A stretch of DNA of 64,000 nt from Methylobacterium cerastii (GCF_022179125.1 NZ_BPQG01000036.1:1-64000), one strand, 5' to 3'. Numbered from the stretch's first letter, positions 38,226 through 48,322 are shown. Program-made: numbers and translations. Notes: a model not told the origin generated them from the sequence alone.

Positions 38226-38630
38226 TTGATCGCGATTGATACGTCGGCGATCGTGGCCATCCTGATGCGGAAACCGGAAGCGGATGCTTTCCTCCGCTTG
38301 ATCCTCGGCGAGCATGTCATCGTCGGAACGTCGACGCTCATCGAGACGTGCACGGTTCTGGAGCAGAAACTACCCGGCCAGGCGCGCAGGGCGGTCGATC
38401 GGTTTCTCGACGACAGCTTGATCAACATCGTGGCCTTCGATGCGGCGATGTTCGAGGCCGGCGCCGACGCTTTCCTGCGTTCCGGGAAGGGCCGCGGCCA
38501 TCCGGCCCAGCTGAATTTCCGCGACTGCTTCACCTACGCCGTCGCCAGGACGTATGCGGTGCCGCTCCTGTTCAACGGCGACGACTTCGTCCACACCGAC
38601 TTCGTCCCCGCATTCGTCCCGGCGTCATGA
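38226..38630 (+). CDS. vapC: VapC PIN-domain ribonuclease toxin
   Basis: This 134-residue PIN protein has the acidic residues D5 (I-D-T-S-A-I), E40, D100 ([11 protein letters not shown]) and D119, which coordinate Mg/Mn, and the family motif G-K-G-R-G-H-P-A. VapC cleaves specific RNAs, often initiator or other tRNAs. The start is TTG with GAGG 7 bases upstream (38215-38218), and the restored vapB stop overlaps that site. The last codons overlap the proB start (ATGA). Base use is less GC-rich at third positions than its neighbours, in line with acquisition. Confidence 0.9.
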   Translation: MIAIDTSAIVAILMRKPEADAFLRLILGEHVIVGTSTLIETCTVLEQKLPGQARRAVDRFLDDSLINIVAFDAAMFEAGADAFLRSGKGRGHPAQLNFRDCFTYAVARTYAVPLLFNGDDFVHTDFVPAFVPAS

Positions 38631-39742
38631 CCCCCTCCCTCGATCAATTCCGCCGCGTCGTCATCAAGGTCGGCTCGGCCCTGCTGGTGGACCGCGCCCG
38701 CGGGCGGCTGCGGCATGCGTGGCTCGCGGCGCTTGCCGAGGACATCGCCGACCTGCATGCCCGCGGCGTCGACGTGCTGGTGGTGTCCTCGGGCAGCATC
38801 GCGCTCGGGCGCACCGTGCTCGGCTTCGCTCCCGGCGCCCTGCGCCTGGAGGAGAGCCAGGGCGCGGCCTCGGTCGGGCAGATCGCCCTGGCGCGGCACT
38901 GGGCCGAGGCGCTCGGGCACCACGGCATCGTCGCCGGGCAGATCCTGGTGACGCCGCAGGACACCGAGGAGCGCCGCCGCTATCTCAACGCCCGGGCGAC
39001 CGTGCTCAAGCTCTTGGAGATGCGGGCGGTTCCTGTCGTCAACGAGAACGACACCGTGGCGACCTCCGAGATCCGCTACGGCGACAACGACCGGCTCGCG
39101 GCCCGCGTCGCCACGATGATCGGCGCCGACGTGCTGGTGCTGTTCTCCGACATCGACGGGCTCTACACCGCGCCTCCGAGCGCCGACCCGGACGCGCGCC
39201 ACCTGGCCGTGGTCGAGCGGATCACCCCCGAGATCGAGGCGATGGCCGGCGGGCCCGCCTCGGAGCTGTCGCGCGGCGGCATGCGGACCAAGGTCGAGGC
39301 CGCCAAGATCGCGGTGTCGGGCGGGACCCACATGATCATCGCCGACGGCCGCGAGAAGAACCCGCTGCGCAGCGTGGTCGCGGGCGGCCGCTGCACCTGG
39401 TTCTTGTCCGGCTCCACCCCCACCGCGGCGCGGAAGACCTGGATCGCCGGGTCGCTCGAGCCGCGCGGCACCCTGGTGATCGACGACGGCGCGGCGCGGG
39501 CGCTCGAAGGCGGGGCGAGCCTGCTGCCGGTGGGCGTCTGCGGCGTCGAGGGAAGCTTCGGCCGGGGCGACGCGGTGCTGATCCGCGACCGTGCCGGCCG
39601 GGTGCTGGGCCGCGGCCTCGTCGGCTACGACAGCACGGAGGCGGCGCTGATCCTCGGCCGCCCGAGCGCGCAGATCGCCGACCTCCTCACCTATCCGGGA
39701 CGCGCGTGGATGGTGCATCGCGACGACCTGGCGATGTTCTAG
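38627..39742 (+). CDS. proB: Glutamate 5-kinase
   Basis: The 371-residue protein has an amino-acid-kinase domain ([10 protein letters not shown], then V-S-S-G-S-I-A-L-G, and V-N-E-N-D-T-V-A) and a C-terminal PUA domain from about residue 275. It phosphorylates glutamate in the first step of proline synthesis. Its ATG overlaps the vapC stop by four bases, so its translation may depend on vapC translation. Confidence 0.94.
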   Translation: MTPSLDQFRRVVIKVGSALLVDRARGRLRHAWLAALAEDIADLHARGVDVLVVSSGSIALGRTVLGFAPGALRLEESQGAASVGQIALARHWAEALGHHGIVAGQILVTPQDTEERRRYLNARATVLKLLEMRAVPVVNENDTVATSEIRYGDNDRLAARVATMIGADVLVLFSDIDGLYTAPPSADPDARHLAVVERITPEIEAMAGGPASELSRGGMRTKVEAAKIAVSGGTHMIIADGREKNPLRSVVAGGRCTWFLSGSTPTAARKTWIAGSLEPRGTLVIDDGAARALEGGASLLPVGVCGVEGSFGRGDAVLIRDRAGRVLGRGLVGYDSTEAALILGRPSAQIADLLTYPGRAWMVHRDDLAMF

Positions 39743-39904
39743 GCTCGCTCCTGCGTCGTCCGAGATCGGGTGACCGTTTCGAAACGTTCCGATCTTCGCG
39801 CCAGCGCTTGTTTCGTCGTCCCCGAGGATGCAGATAATCCGCAGCTTCGTAGGCGGCTCGCTTCGGGCTGCCGAACTGGGGTTGTACCGGTGCCAGTCCT
39901 GAAC

Positions 39905-41188
39905 ATGCGATCCGACTTCGCGTCGGCCGACGACCTCGCCGAGACCATGAACGGGATCGGCCGGCGCGCCCGCGCCGCCGGCCGCAAGCTCGCGCTGGCC
40001 TCGGCCGAGACCAAGGACGTGGCCCTGCGGGCCATCGCCGAGCGCCTGCGCGCCGACCGCGTCGTCATCCTGCGCGAGAACGCCCGCGACGTCGCCGCCG
40101 CGAAGGCGGCCGGGCAGAGCCAGGCGCTGATCGACCGCCTCACCCTCGACGCGGGCCGCCTCGCCGCGATCGCCGACGCGGTCGAGAAGATCGGTGCGCT
40201 GGCCGACCCCGTCGGGCGCCAGGTCGCCGCCTTCGAGCGTCCGAACGGGCTGCTGATCGAGCGCATCGCCGTGCCGCTCGGCGTCGTCGGCGTGATCTTC
40301 GAGAGCCGCCCCAACGTCACCGCCGACGCAGGGGCGCTCTGCCTCAAGGCCGGCAACGCCGCGATCCTGCGGGCCGGCTCGGACAGCCACCGCAGCGCCA
40401 TGGCCATCGCCGAGTCGATGCGCGCCGGGCTCGAAGCCACCGGCCTGCCCGCGGACGCGATCCAGATCGTGCCGACGAAGGACCGCGCAGCGGTCGGCGC
40501 CATGCTCGCCGGCCTCGACGGCTGCATCGACGTGATCGTGCCCCGCGGCGGGCGTGGCCTGGTCGAGCGGGTCCACGCCGAGGCGCGGGTTCCGGTCTTC
40601 GCCCACCTCGACGGCATCTGCCACGTCTACGTGGCGGCCGCGGCCGACCTCGACATGGCGCGGACCATCCTGCTCAACAGCAAGATGCGCCGCACCGGCG
40701 TCTGCGGCGCCACCGAGACCCTGCTGGTCGACCGCGCCTGCGCCGGCACCCACCTTGCCCCCCTCGTCGCGGCCTTGCTGGAGGCCGGCTGCGCGGTGCG
40801 TGGCGACGCCGCCGTGCAGGCGGTCGACGGCCGCGTCACCGCGGCGACCGAAGCTGACTGGCGCACCGAATACCTCGACGCGATCATCTCGGTCCGGGTG
40901 GTCGACGGGCTCGAGGCGGCGATCGAGCACATCGAGACCTACGGCTCGCACCACACCGACGCGATCGTCACCGAGGATGGGGACGAGGCCGTGCGCTTCC
41001 TGGCCGAGGTCGATTCGGCGATCGTCGTGCACAACGCCTCGACCCAGTTCGCCGACGGCGGCGAGTTCGGGTTCGGTGCCGAGATCGGCATCGCCACCGG
41101 CCGCATGCATGCCCGCGGCCCGGTCGGCGTGGAGCAGCTCACCACCTTCAAGTACCGGGTCCACGGCAGCGGCCAGACGCGCCCGTGA
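39905..41188 (+). CDS. proA: Gamma-glutamyl phosphate reductase
   Basis: This 427-residue aldehyde-dehydrogenase-fold enzyme has [10 protein letters not shown], the catalytic Cys in [12 protein letters not shown], and I-V-P-R-G-G. It reduces glutamyl-5-phosphate to the semialdehyde in the second proline step. ATG 39905 starts before [11 protein letters not shown] 162-base gap after proB contains only an in-frame extension with no family resemblance. Confidence 0.95.
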   Translation: MRSDFASADDLAETMNGIGRRARAAGRKLALASAETKDVALRAIAERLRADRVVILRENARDVAAAKAAGQSQALIDRLTLDAGRLAAIADAVEKIGALADPVGRQVAAFERPNGLLIERIAVPLGVVGVIFESRPNVTADAGALCLKAGNAAILRAGSDSHRSAMAIAESMRAGLEATGLPADAIQIVPTKDRAAVGAMLAGLDGCIDVIVPRGGRGLVERVHAEARVPVFAHLDGICHVYVAAAADLDMARTILLNSKMRRTGVCGATETLLVDRACAGTHLAPLVAALLEAGCAVRGDAAVQAVDGRVTAATEADWRTEYLDAIISVRVVDGLEAAIEHIETYGSHHTDAIVTEDGDEAVRFLAEVDSAIVVHNASTQFADGGEFGFGAEIGIATGRMHARGPVGVEQLTTFKYRVHGSGQTRP

Positions 41189-41275
41189 GCCGTTTCGCGC
41201 CCGCGCGTTCTGGAGCGATAGCGATCCCGATCCTTGGCCCCGCGTGAGGGCGCGTTGCCGCCGTCCGCGCCGGGG

Positions 41276-41857
41276 ATGCGGATCGGCCTCTACGGCGGCT
41301 CGTTCAACCCGGCCCATGCCGGCCACCTGCATGTCGGCACCATGGCCCTGCGGCGCCTTCGCCTCGATCGGCTGTGGTGGCTCGTCACCCCCGGCAACCC
41401 TCTGAAGCGCGGGCGGCCGATCGCGCCGCTGGCCGAGCGCTGCGCGCAGGCTGCCGCCGTCGCACGCGGCGACCCGCGGATCGCGGTGACCGGCTTCGAG
41501 GCGGCGATCGGTGCCCGCTTCACCCGCGACACCCTGCGCTGGCTGGCGCGGCGGCGGCCGGGCGTCCGCTTCGTCTGGATCATGGGGGCCGACTCGCTGG
41601 CGAGCTTCCACCGGTGGAAGGGCTCCGCCGAGATCATGCGGCTGATGCCGGTGGCTGTGATCGACCGGCCCGGCCATACGCTCAGCGCCCCAAGCGCGCG
41701 GGCCGCGCGGCGGTTCTCCGCCGCCCGGATCCCCGAGTCGGACGCCTCCGCCCTACCGGATATGCCCCCCCCGGCCTGGGTCTTCCTGCACGGCCCGCGC
41801 TCCCATCTCTCCTCGACGCAGATCCGCGATGCGCGCCGCGGCGGCGGAGAACCTTGA
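41276..41857 (+). CDS. nadD: Nicotinate-nucleotide adenylyltransferase
   Basis: This 193-residue nucleotidyltransferase has the opening M-R-I-G-L-Y-G-G-S-F-N-P-A-H-A-G-H, the central W-I-M-G-A-D-S-L-A-S-F-H-x-W and the C-terminal S-S-T-Q-I-R as the ISSTxIR motif. It makes NaAD from NaMN and ATP. A TTG at 41234 would add 14 residues; the ATG at 41276 begins at the conserved strand. The stop overlaps the rsfS start. Confidence 0.92.
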   Translation: MRIGLYGGSFNPAHAGHLHVGTMALRRLRLDRLWWLVTPGNPLKRGRPIAPLAERCAQAAAVARGDPRIAVTGFEAAIGARFTRDTLRWLARRRPGVRFVWIMGADSLASFHRWKGSAEIMRLMPVAVIDRPGHTLSAPSARAARRFSAARIPESDASALPDMPPPAWVFLHGPRSHLSSTQIRDARRGGGEP

Positions 41858-42336
41858 ATTACCGGCCGGAACCGGCCAAAGTCCGCGGTTCTACGCACGC
41901 GCGCGCCGCCGCTGCCGCTATCCGAGGAATCAGGACGCTGTCCGAGTCGCTCCACACGGGAACCCAGGGTTCCGAGACCGCTGCCCTGGCCAGGGTCGAA
42001 GACCTGAGGACGCTCGTGCTCGGGTGTCTCGACGAGATGAAGGCCGAGGAGACGATCGCCATCGATCTCGCCGGCAAGACCTCGATCGCCGACACGATGA
42101 TCATCGCGTCCGGACGGTCGCAGCGCCATGTCGGCTCGATCGCCGACCACATCACGCAGGAGATGAAGGCCAAGTCCTTCGGCACCGCCCGCGTCGAGGG
42201 CATGCCCGCCTGCGACTGGGTGCTGATCGATGCCGGCGACATCCTGGTCCACATCTTCCGGCCTGAGGTGCGCGGCTTCTACAACCTCGAGAAGATGTGG
42301 GGGGCCGACCGCCCCTCGGGCCTCTCCGCCGACTGA
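41854..42336 (+). CDS. rsfS: Ribosomal silencing factor RsfS
   Basis: This 160-residue protein has the RsfS domain at its C-terminal two thirds (E-T-I-A-I-D-L-A-G-K-T-S-I-A-D-T-M-I-I-A-S-G-R-S-Q-R in segments, and W-V-L-I-D-A-G-D-I-L-V-H). It binds L14 to block subunit joining. I place the start at TTG 41854, which overlaps the nadD stop as TTGA, because GGAG lies 6 bases upstream and no ATG or GTG occurs before the domain. Confidence 0.88.
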   Translation: MNYRPEPAKVRGSTHARAAAAAIRGIRTLSESLHTGTQGSETAALARVEDLRTLVLGCLDEMKAEETIAIDLAGKTSIADTMIIASGRSQRHVGSIADHITQEMKAKSFGTARVEGMPACDWVLIDAGDILVHIFRPEVRGFYNLEKMWGADRPSGLSAD

Positions 42337-42347
42337 ACGACGACGCC

Positions 42348-42845
42348 TTGCGCCTCCTCGTCGCCGCGATCGGGCGCCTCAAGACCGGGCCCGAGCGCGA
42401 CCTGACCGCGCGCTACCGCGAACGCGCGGCGCAGCTCGGGCGCGGCCTCGGCTTCACCGGCTGCGACATCGCCGAGATGGTCGAGAGCCGTGCGCGGCGC
42501 GCGCCCGACCGCTGCGCCGAGGAGGCGACCGCTCTGTTGGCTCAGGTGCCCGCCGGCGGCGTCCTCGTCGCCTACGACGAGCGCGGGCGCGCCGACCTGC
42601 CGAGCGAGCGCGTGGCCGAGCGCATCCGCGACTGGCGCGACGCTGGGCGGCCCGCCCTCGTGGTCGCCATCGGCGGCGCGGACGGGCTCGACGGCGCGGT
42701 CCGGGCGCGGGCCGACCTCACCCTCTCCTTCGGCGCCGCGACCCTGCCTCACGGCATCGTGCGCGTCCTGGCCCTCGAACAGCTCTACCGCGCCCTCACG
42801 ATCCTGGCGGGGCACCCGTATCATCGCGGTGATCCCGACGGGTGA
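42348..42845 (+). CDS. rlmH: 23S rRNA (pseudouridine-1915-N3)-methyltransferase RlmH
   Basis: This 165-residue SPOUT methyltransferase has L-R-L-L-V-A-A-I-G-R-L-K at the N-terminus, V-V-A-I-G-G-A-D-G-L as the SAM-binding knot, and L-P-H-G-I-V-R-V-L-A-L-E-Q-L-Y-R at the C-terminus. I chose TTG 42348 because it starts at the conserved strand, 11 bases after rsfS. A GTG at 42297 would overlap rsfS and add 17 residues. Confidence 0.9.
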   Translation: MRLLVAAIGRLKTGPERDLTARYRERAAQLGRGLGFTGCDIAEMVESRARRAPDRCAEEATALLAQVPAGGVLVAYDERGRADLPSERVAERIRDWRDAGRPALVVAIGGADGLDGAVRARADLTLSFGAATLPHGIVRVLALEQLYRALTILAGHPYHRGDPDG

Positions 42846-42912
42846 ACGCCTCGCGTGCGCCGCAATGCTGGACGACAGGGGCGGTGATGCACGGAGCCGG
42901 CAAACGCACGCC

Positions 42913-44256
42913 ATGAGGCTGGTCACCACGGGCGCTCTCGCCGCCGCACTTGCCGCCGGCCTCGCCGCCATGCCCGCGAGCCGCCTTCGGGCGCAGGATG
43001 CTGCCGCGCCGGCCACCGAGGCCGAGCGCATTCAGCGCGCCATCGACGAGCGCGACCGCCGCGCCGACAACCTCAAGCGGGTCCAGGACGCCCTCTCCGC
43101 CAGCGTGGGCGCCAAGGCGCAGTTCGAGGCGGAGATCGCGAGCATCGGCGGCGACCGGGCCAAGCTCGACGCGGCGTTGCTCGATGCGGGCCGGCAGTCG
43201 CAGGCCACCGAGGACCGCATGAGCCGCCTGGAGGAGCGTCTGAAGACGCTCTCGGGCAGCGAGACGGCCATCCGCCGCTCCCTCGACGCCCGCCGCGGTG
43301 TGATCGCCGAGATCCTGGCGGCGCTCCAGCGCATGGGCCGCCGCCCGCCGCCGGCGGTGCTGGTCAACCCCGAGGACGTGCTGGCGGTGATCCGCACCTC
43401 GATGCTGCTCGGGGCGATCGTGCCCGAGATGCGGGGCGAGGTGGACACGCTGGCCGCCGACCTCGCCGAGCTCGTGCGCCTGCGCGGGCTGATCGCCGCG
43501 GACCGGCAGGGCCTGCGGAACGACCTCGCCGGCTGGGCGCGCGAGCAGCAGCGCCTCGCCGCCCTCGTCGCCGCGCGCAAGGCGCGGCAGGCGGAGGCCG
43601 AGGCCGGGCTCGCCGCCGAGCGCGCGCGCGCGGCCGACCTCGCCGGCCAGTCCCGGACCTTGAAGGACCTCCTCGACCGCGTCGAGGGCGAGGTCGCCAC
43701 CGCCAAGCGCTCCGCCGACGAGGCCAAGGCGGCCGAGCAGCGGGAGGCCAAGGCGACGCAGGACCGCTTCGCCGCCGCCGGCATCCGCGACCCGGCCAAG
43801 CTCGCCCCGAAGGTGAAGTTCGTCGATGCGCGGGGCGACGTGCCGCGCCCGGTCAGCGGCCGCATGCTGCGCGGCTTCGGCCAGCCCGACGGCAACGGCG
43901 GGATGACGCGCGGCATTTCGCTCGCGACCCGCGCGAAGGCCGTGGTGTCCTCTCCCGCCGACGGGTGGGTGCAGTTCGCGGGGCCGTTCCGGTCGTATGG
44001 ACGACTCTTGATCATCAACGCCGGCGATGGCTACTATCTTCTCCTAGCCGGCATGGATCAGATCTCTGTCGAGGTCGGTCAGTTCGTCCTCGCGGGCGAG
44101 CCGGTCGGTAACATGGGCGAGGGAAGTGCGGTCCAGCCGGTGATGAGCGGCGACGGCAGCGATCCGATCCTGTACGTGGAATTCAAGAAGGACGGCGGCT
44201 CCATCGATCCGGAGCCTTGGTGGGCCAAAAGCCCCAGCGAGAAGGTTCGCGGATAA
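42913..44256 (+). CDS. envC: EnvC-like murein hydrolase activator with degenerate LytM domain
   Basis: This 447-residue exported protein has a signal peptide ending near R-L-R-A-Q, two long coiled coils (about 30-270, rich in A, E, R and K) and a C-terminal LytM/M23-like domain (about 315-447). The zinc-binding HxxxD and HxH of active M23 peptidases are absent (Y-Y-L-L-L-A-G-M-D-Q at the HxH site), matching EnvC-type activators of amidases. Its stop shares one base with the ctpA start (TAATG). Confidence 0.88.
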   Translation: MRLVTTGALAAALAAGLAAMPASRLRAQDAAAPATEAERIQRAIDERDRRADNLKRVQDALSASVGAKAQFEAEIASIGGDRAKLDAALLDAGRQSQATEDRMSRLEERLKTLSGSETAIRRSLDARRGVIAEILAALQRMGRRPPPAVLVNPEDVLAVIRTSMLLGAIVPEMRGEVDTLAADLAELVRLRGLIAADRQGLRNDLAGWAREQQRLAALVAARKARQAEAEAGLAAERARAADLAGQSRTLKDLLDRVEGEVATAKRSADEAKAAEQREAKATQDRFAAAGIRDPAKLAPKVKFVDARGDVPRPVSGRMLRGFGQPDGNGGMTRGISLATRAKAVVSSPADGWVQFAGPFRSYGRLLIINAGDGYYLLLAGMDQISVEVGQFVLAGEPVGNMGEGSAVQPVMSGDGSDPILYVEFKKDGGSIDPEPWWAKSPSEKVRG

Positions 44257-45578
44257 TGCGCAAGACGTCCCTCATCATGCTCGGCGCGTTCCTGGGAGCA
44301 GGCACGTCGATGGTCGCGACGCAGACCGACTTCCTGTCGGGCCCGCGCGCCGTGGCGGCCTCCGCCGAGACCTACCGCCAGCTCAGCCTCTTCGGCGACG
44401 TGTTCGAGAAGGTCCGCACCGACTACGTCGAGAAGCCGGACGAGGCGAAGATGATCGAGGCGGCCGTCAACGGCATGCTGACCTCGCTCGACCCGCATTC
44501 GAGCTACATGGACGCCAAGGCGTTCCGCGACATGCAGACCACGACCCGCGGCGAGTTCGGCGGCCTCGGCATCGAGGTCACGATGGAGGACGGCCTGATC
44601 AAGGTCGTGACCCCGATCGACGACACCCCGGCCTCCAAGGCAGGTCTGCTCTCGAACGACGTCATCACCCAGATCGACGACGACCAGGTGCAGGGCCTGA
44701 CCCTCAACCAGGCGGTCGACAAGATGCGCGGCCCGGTGAACTCGCCGGTGAAGCTCAAGATCACCCGCAAGGAGTCGAAGGACCCGATCGAGGTCACGCT
44801 CAATCGCGACGTGATCAAGATCAAGCCGGTGCGCTCGCGCGTCGAGGGCACGGACATCGGCTACATCCGCCTGACCCAGTTCAACGAGCAGACCTACGAC
44901 GGCCTCAAGGCCGCGGTGGACAAGCTCTCGGGCGAGATCGGGCAGGACAAGATCAAGGGCTACGTGATCGACCTGCGCAACAACCCCGGCGGCCTGCTCG
45001 ACCAGGCGGTGATGGTCTCCGACGCCTTCCTCGACCGCGGCGAGATCGTCTCGACCCGCGGCCGCAACCCGGACGAGACCCAGCGGTTCTCGGCCAAGGC
45101 CGGCGACATCACCAAGGGTAAGCCGGTGGTGGTGCTCGTCAACGGCGGCGCGGCCTCGGCCTCCGAGATCGTCGCCGGCGCCCTGCAGGATCACAAGCGC
45201 GCGACCATCATGGGCACGCGCTCGTTCGGCAAGGGCTCGGTGCAGTCGATCATCCCGCTCGGCGGCTCGGGCGCCCTGCGCCTCACCACGGCGCGCTACT
45301 ACACGCCGTCGGGCCGCTCGATCCAGGCCAAGGGCATCGAGCCCGACGTCGAGGTGGTGCAGGACGTGCCCGACGAACTCAAGGGCAAGGACGAGACCAA
45401 GGGCGAGGCCGGCCTGAAGGGCCACCTCAAGCAGAAGGACGTCGAGGAGCGCGGCGGTTCCTCGGCCTACATGCCGTCCGACCCGGCCAAGGACAAGCAG
45501 ATCACCGCCGCCGTCGACTTCCTCCACGGCATCCAGAAGGGTGCCACCAACACCCAGAAGCCGACGATGCCGAACTGA
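44256..45578 (+). CDS. ctpA: Carboxy-terminal processing peptidase (S41)
   Basis: This 440-residue protein has an N-terminal signal anchor, a PDZ domain (G-L-G-I-E-V-T-M-E-D-G, about 85-170) and the S41 catalytic domain with Ser in G-G-A-A-S-A-S-E-I-V-A-G and Lys in R-S-F-G-K-G-S-V-Q. It trims periplasmic proteins. It is translationally coupled to envC. A terminator follows. Confidence 0.94.
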   Translation: MRKTSLIMLGAFLGAGTSMVATQTDFLSGPRAVAASAETYRQLSLFGDVFEKVRTDYVEKPDEAKMIEAAVNGMLTSLDPHSSYMDAKAFRDMQTTTRGEFGGLGIEVTMEDGLIKVVTPIDDTPASKAGLLSNDVITQIDDDQVQGLTLNQAVDKMRGPVNSPVKLKITRKESKDPIEVTLNRDVIKIKPVRSRVEGTDIGYIRLTQFNEQTYDGLKAAVDKLSGEIGQDKIKGYVIDLRNNPGGLLDQAVMVSDAFLDRGEIVSTRGRNPDETQRFSAKAGDITKGKPVVVLVNGGAASASEIVAGALQDHKRATIMGTRSFGKGSVQSIIPLGGSGALRLTTARYYTPSGRSIQAKGIEPDVEVVQDVPDELKGKDETKGEAGLKGHLKQKDVEERGGSSAYMPSDPAKDKQITAAVDFLHGIQKGATNTQKPTMPN

Positions 45579-45605
45579 TCCTCCTGGATCGGTTGGAACA
45601 TCAAG

Positions 45606-45638
45606 CCCCCGTCCGGCACGAGCCGGGCGGGGGTTTTT
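45606..45638 (+). terminator. Rho-independent terminator after ctpA
   Basis: A 12-bp stem (CCCCCGTCCGGC with GCCGGGCGGGGG, one G-T pair), ACGA loop, then TTTTT. Confidence 0.88.
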
Positions 45639-45774
45639 CGTGGACGGATGCCCCCGGGCCGAGGATCGGAATCCGCTCTCACGAAAAATTAACCATGGCG
45701 GCCGGAAATGGAGCCGGGGCACCGCATCGTCGCGTCAGGCGATTCTTCCACGGCGCCGCTTGTCTCGAGGGCCG

Positions 45775-47022
45775 GTGAGCGACTCGTCCGACGATATCCT
45801 GACGCGCCCCCTCGGGGTCGACGTCCCAGCCCCCGGCCCCAGGGCCGGGTTGGCGCGCCTGCGCGCCCGGCTGCAGACCCTCGCCCGGTCGCCGCGGGCG
45901 GTCGCGGCAGGCGTCGGCGGCGGCGTGCTCACCCTCCTCGGCCTCGTGCTGCTGCTGGGCGACCCGAAGGCCGGCGAGCCGCGGGTCCAGCTCGCCATCA
46001 CCGTTCGCGACGTCGTGCCTGTCGCAGGGCGGCCCGCGTCGCCGGACGCGGTGGCGGCCAACGAGTCGGCTCCGGCACCCAAGCTTCAGAGCAGCGCCGT
46101 CGAGGTCGAGTCGGCCTCCGGCGTCACCGTCGTGCGGGCCGGCGGCTCGGCCGCACCCGCCGAGGCGGTGGTGATCCGCGTGCCGCAGGCCGACGCACCC
46201 AAGCTCGCCCCCGCCCCCGATCCGCGCCTGACCGAGCGCGGGCGCCACGGCACCCTGCCGAAGCTCGGCGAAGGCCGCATCCGCCCCCTCGACGTCTACG
46301 CCCGGCCCGAGGAGCCCGGCACCGGTCCGCGCATCGCGATCGTGCTCACCGGCCTCGGCGTCGGCCAGGCGGCCACCGCGAGCGCGATCGTCAAGCTGCC
46401 CCCGGCCGTCAGCCTCGCCTTCTCGCCCTACGGCAACGACGCGGAGCGCAGCGCCGCGCGCGCCCGCGCCTTCGGCCACGAGATCCTGCTCCAGGCGCCG
46501 ATGGAGCCGTTCGACTTCCCCGACAGCGACCCCGGCCCGCAGGGGCTGCTCACCTCCGCCAAGCCCCCCGAGAACGCCGACCGCCTCGCCTGGGCGATGA
46601 GCCGGTTCTCGGGCTATGTCGGCGTGACGAACTTCATGGGCGCCAAGTTCATGGCGGATGCGGCCGCGTTCGAGCCGGTGCTGCGCGACATCGCCGCCCG
46701 CGGCCTCGGCTTCCTCGACGACGGCACCAACGCCCGCGGCGTCGCCCGGGATCTCCTCGACAAGGCCAAGGTGCCGGCGGCCCGCGCCGAGGTCGTCCTC
46801 GACGCCGTGCCGCGGCCGGAGGCGATCGACCGGGAGCTGGCCCGGCTCGAGGCGCAGGCCCGCACCAACGGCTTCGCCCTCGCCTCGGGCAGCGCCCAGC
46901 CGATGACGATCGAGCGGATCGCCCGCTGGAGCCGCGAACTCGAGGGCCGCGGCATCCGCCTCGTGCCGGCGAGCGTGGCGCTCCGCGGCGGCAAGGCGAT
47001 GCGGGTGACGAAGGCGGACTGA
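45775..47022 (+). CDS. Divergent polysaccharide deacetylase (DUF610/YibQ-like)
   Basis: The 415-residue protein has a cytoplasmic N-terminus, one membrane anchor (about residues 45-65), a low-complexity Ala/Pro linker and a C-terminal divergent polysaccharide deacetylase domain (R-I-A-I-V-L-T-G-L-G, L-Q-A-P-M-E-P-F-D-F-P, Y-V-G-V-T-N-F-M-G-A). It is often linked to envC and ctpA in alphaproteobacteria and probably helps cell-wall separation. The start is GTG 45775, with GAGGG upstream. Confidence 0.88.
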   Translation: MSDSSDDILTRPLGVDVPAPGPRAGLARLRARLQTLARSPRAVAAGVGGGVLTLLGLVLLLGDPKAGEPRVQLAITVRDVVPVAGRPASPDAVAANESAPAPKLQSSAVEVESASGVTVVRAGGSAAPAEAVVIRVPQADAPKLAPAPDPRLTERGRHGTLPKLGEGRIRPLDVYARPEEPGTGPRIAIVLTGLGVGQAATASAIVKLPPAVSLAFSPYGNDAERSAARARAFGHEILLQAPMEPFDFPDSDPGPQGLLTSAKPPENADRLAWAMSRFSGYVGVTNFMGAKFMADAAAFEPVLRDIAARGLGFLDDGTNARGVARDLLDKAKVPAARAEVVLDAVPRPEAIDRELARLEAQARTNGFALASGSAQPMTIERIARWSRELEGRGIRLVPASVALRGGKAMRVTKAD

Positions 47023-47091
47023 TCCCGGCGGCGCCGATAACATGTGTCTCGACGTTGCCGCGCCGGTTGGCCCTCCCTATGGTCGCCGCCG

Positions 47092-47643
47092 ATGAAGACC
47101 GACAGCCCAACCCGCGATTCCGCCGAAGACCTGCCCTATCGCCCGTGCGTCGGGGTCGCCCTGATCAACCGGGCCGGTCTCGTCTTCGTCGGCCGCCGCA
47201 AGCCGGAGGCCGGCCCCGAGCACGTGTCGGGCAACCTCGCCTGGCAGATGCCCCAGGGCGGGATCGACGACGGCGAGGCGCCCCAGGCCGCGGCCCTGCG
47301 CGAGCTTCACGAGGAGACCAACGTCGACGCGGCCTCGGTCCGCCTGCTCGCCGAAGCGCCGGACTGGCTGTCCTACGACCTGCCGCCCGAGGTGCGGAAG
47401 CAGGCGTGGCGTGGCCGCTACCGCGGGCAGACGCAGCGCTGGTTCGCCTTCGCGTTCCTCGGCGACGACGGCGTGATCGACGTCGAGCATCCCGGCGGGG
47501 GCGCCCACAAGGCCGAGTTCGACGCGTGGCGCTGGGTGCCCTTCCCCGAGCTTCCGGGGCTGATCGTGCCGTTCAAGCGCCCGGTCTACGAAGGCGTGGT
47601 CGCGGCGTTCGCCCCCTTGAGCACCTGGTCGGCCGGCGCGTGA
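47092..47643 (+). CDS. rppH: RNA pyrophosphohydrolase (Nudix)
   Basis: This 183-residue protein has a perfect Nudix box, [21 protein letters not shown], and the RppH opening [11 protein letters not shown]. It removes pyrophosphate from mRNA 5' ends to start decay, or hydrolyses dinucleoside polyphosphates. ATG 47092 is chosen because the preceding in-frame residues lack conservation. Confidence 0.93.
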   Translation: MKTDSPTRDSAEDLPYRPCVGVALINRAGLVFVGRRKPEAGPEHVSGNLAWQMPQGGIDDGEAPQAAALRELHEETNVDAASVRLLAEAPDWLSYDLPPEVRKQAWRGRYRGQTQRWFAFAFLGDDGVIDVEHPGGGAHKAEFDAWRWVPFPELPGLIVPFKRPVYEGVVAAFAPLSTWSAGA

Positions 47644-47671
47644 GCGCGGCGGCGGTGCGATAGGCCGCGCG

Positions 47672-48304
47672 ATGCGCTGGTGGGCGATTCCCCTCGTCGC
47701 GGTGCTCGGCTGGTTCGCCTTCACCCTGACGCCGCTCTGGACGCTCTACGACCTCGCCCAGGCGGTGAAGGCGCACGACGTCGGCTACGTCCAGAGCCAC
47801 GTCAACTTCCGCACGCTGCGCCTGTCGCTGGTCCGCCAGACCACCGCGGCGTTGCGCGCCGCCTCGGACACCGATCCGGGCCTCGAGCCCAAGGACCGCC
47901 AGCGCCTGAACGAGGCGGCGGTCGGCGTGGCGATGGCCCTCGCCGAATCGATGGTGACCGCCGAGACCGTGCTCGACCTGCTCGACGACGGCTGGCCGCA
48001 GAGCCTCGACATCCAGCGACCGGACGGCGTGAAGCCGGCGGGCCTCCGGCTCGACCGTATCGCGCGGGTGTTCCCGTTCTGGATCGCCTCGGAGATGCGC
48101 GGCTTCCGCACGGCGGTGATCGTGATCCCGCCCGACGCGCCGCGGGAGGACCAGCTCCGCGTGCGCCTGCGCCTGCGCGGCTGGACTTGGCGGCTCGTCG
48201 ACATCGAGGTCGCCGAGGCCCTGCGCGAGCAGATGGCCCAGCGCCTCGGGCGGACGCTGGCCCGCGCCCGCGCCGGCGAGCGGGCGCCCGCTACCCAGCA
48301 CTGA
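47672..48304 (+). CDS. DUF2939 family membrane-anchored protein
   Basis: This 210-residue protein has an N-terminal membrane span (WWAIPLVAVLGWFAFTL), followed by the P-L-W-T-L-Y-D-L-A-x-A-V-x-A-H-D motif that defines DUF2939. The remainder is soluble. Function unknown. It ends 18 bases before the convergent ROK-like gene. Confidence 0.82.
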   Translation: MRWWAIPLVAVLGWFAFTLTPLWTLYDLAQAVKAHDVGYVQSHVNFRTLRLSLVRQTTAALRAASDTDPGLEPKDRQRLNEAAVGVAMALAESMVTAETVLDLLDDGWPQSLDIQRPDGVKPAGLRLDRIARVFPFWIASEMRGFRTAVIVIPPDAPREDQLRVRLRLRGWTWRLVDIEVAEALREQMAQRLGRTLARARAGERAPATQH

Positions 48305-48322
48305 GGCGTCGGGCCGCCGCAC

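Noticed and set aside
39770-39904. In-frame N-terminal extension of proA
   Set aside because: The 45 extra residues show no resemblance to ProA, and the ATG at 39905 begins near the normal N-terminus.
38534-41677. Minus-strand frame of over 1000 codons opposite proB, proA and nadD
   Set aside because: It is the antisense shadow of three well-supported plus-strand genes, with composition typical of shadows.
43800-44256. Active M23 peptidase assignment for the EnvC-like protein
   Set aside because: The zinc-binding His/Asp residues of M23 enzymes are absent, so an activator role is preferred.
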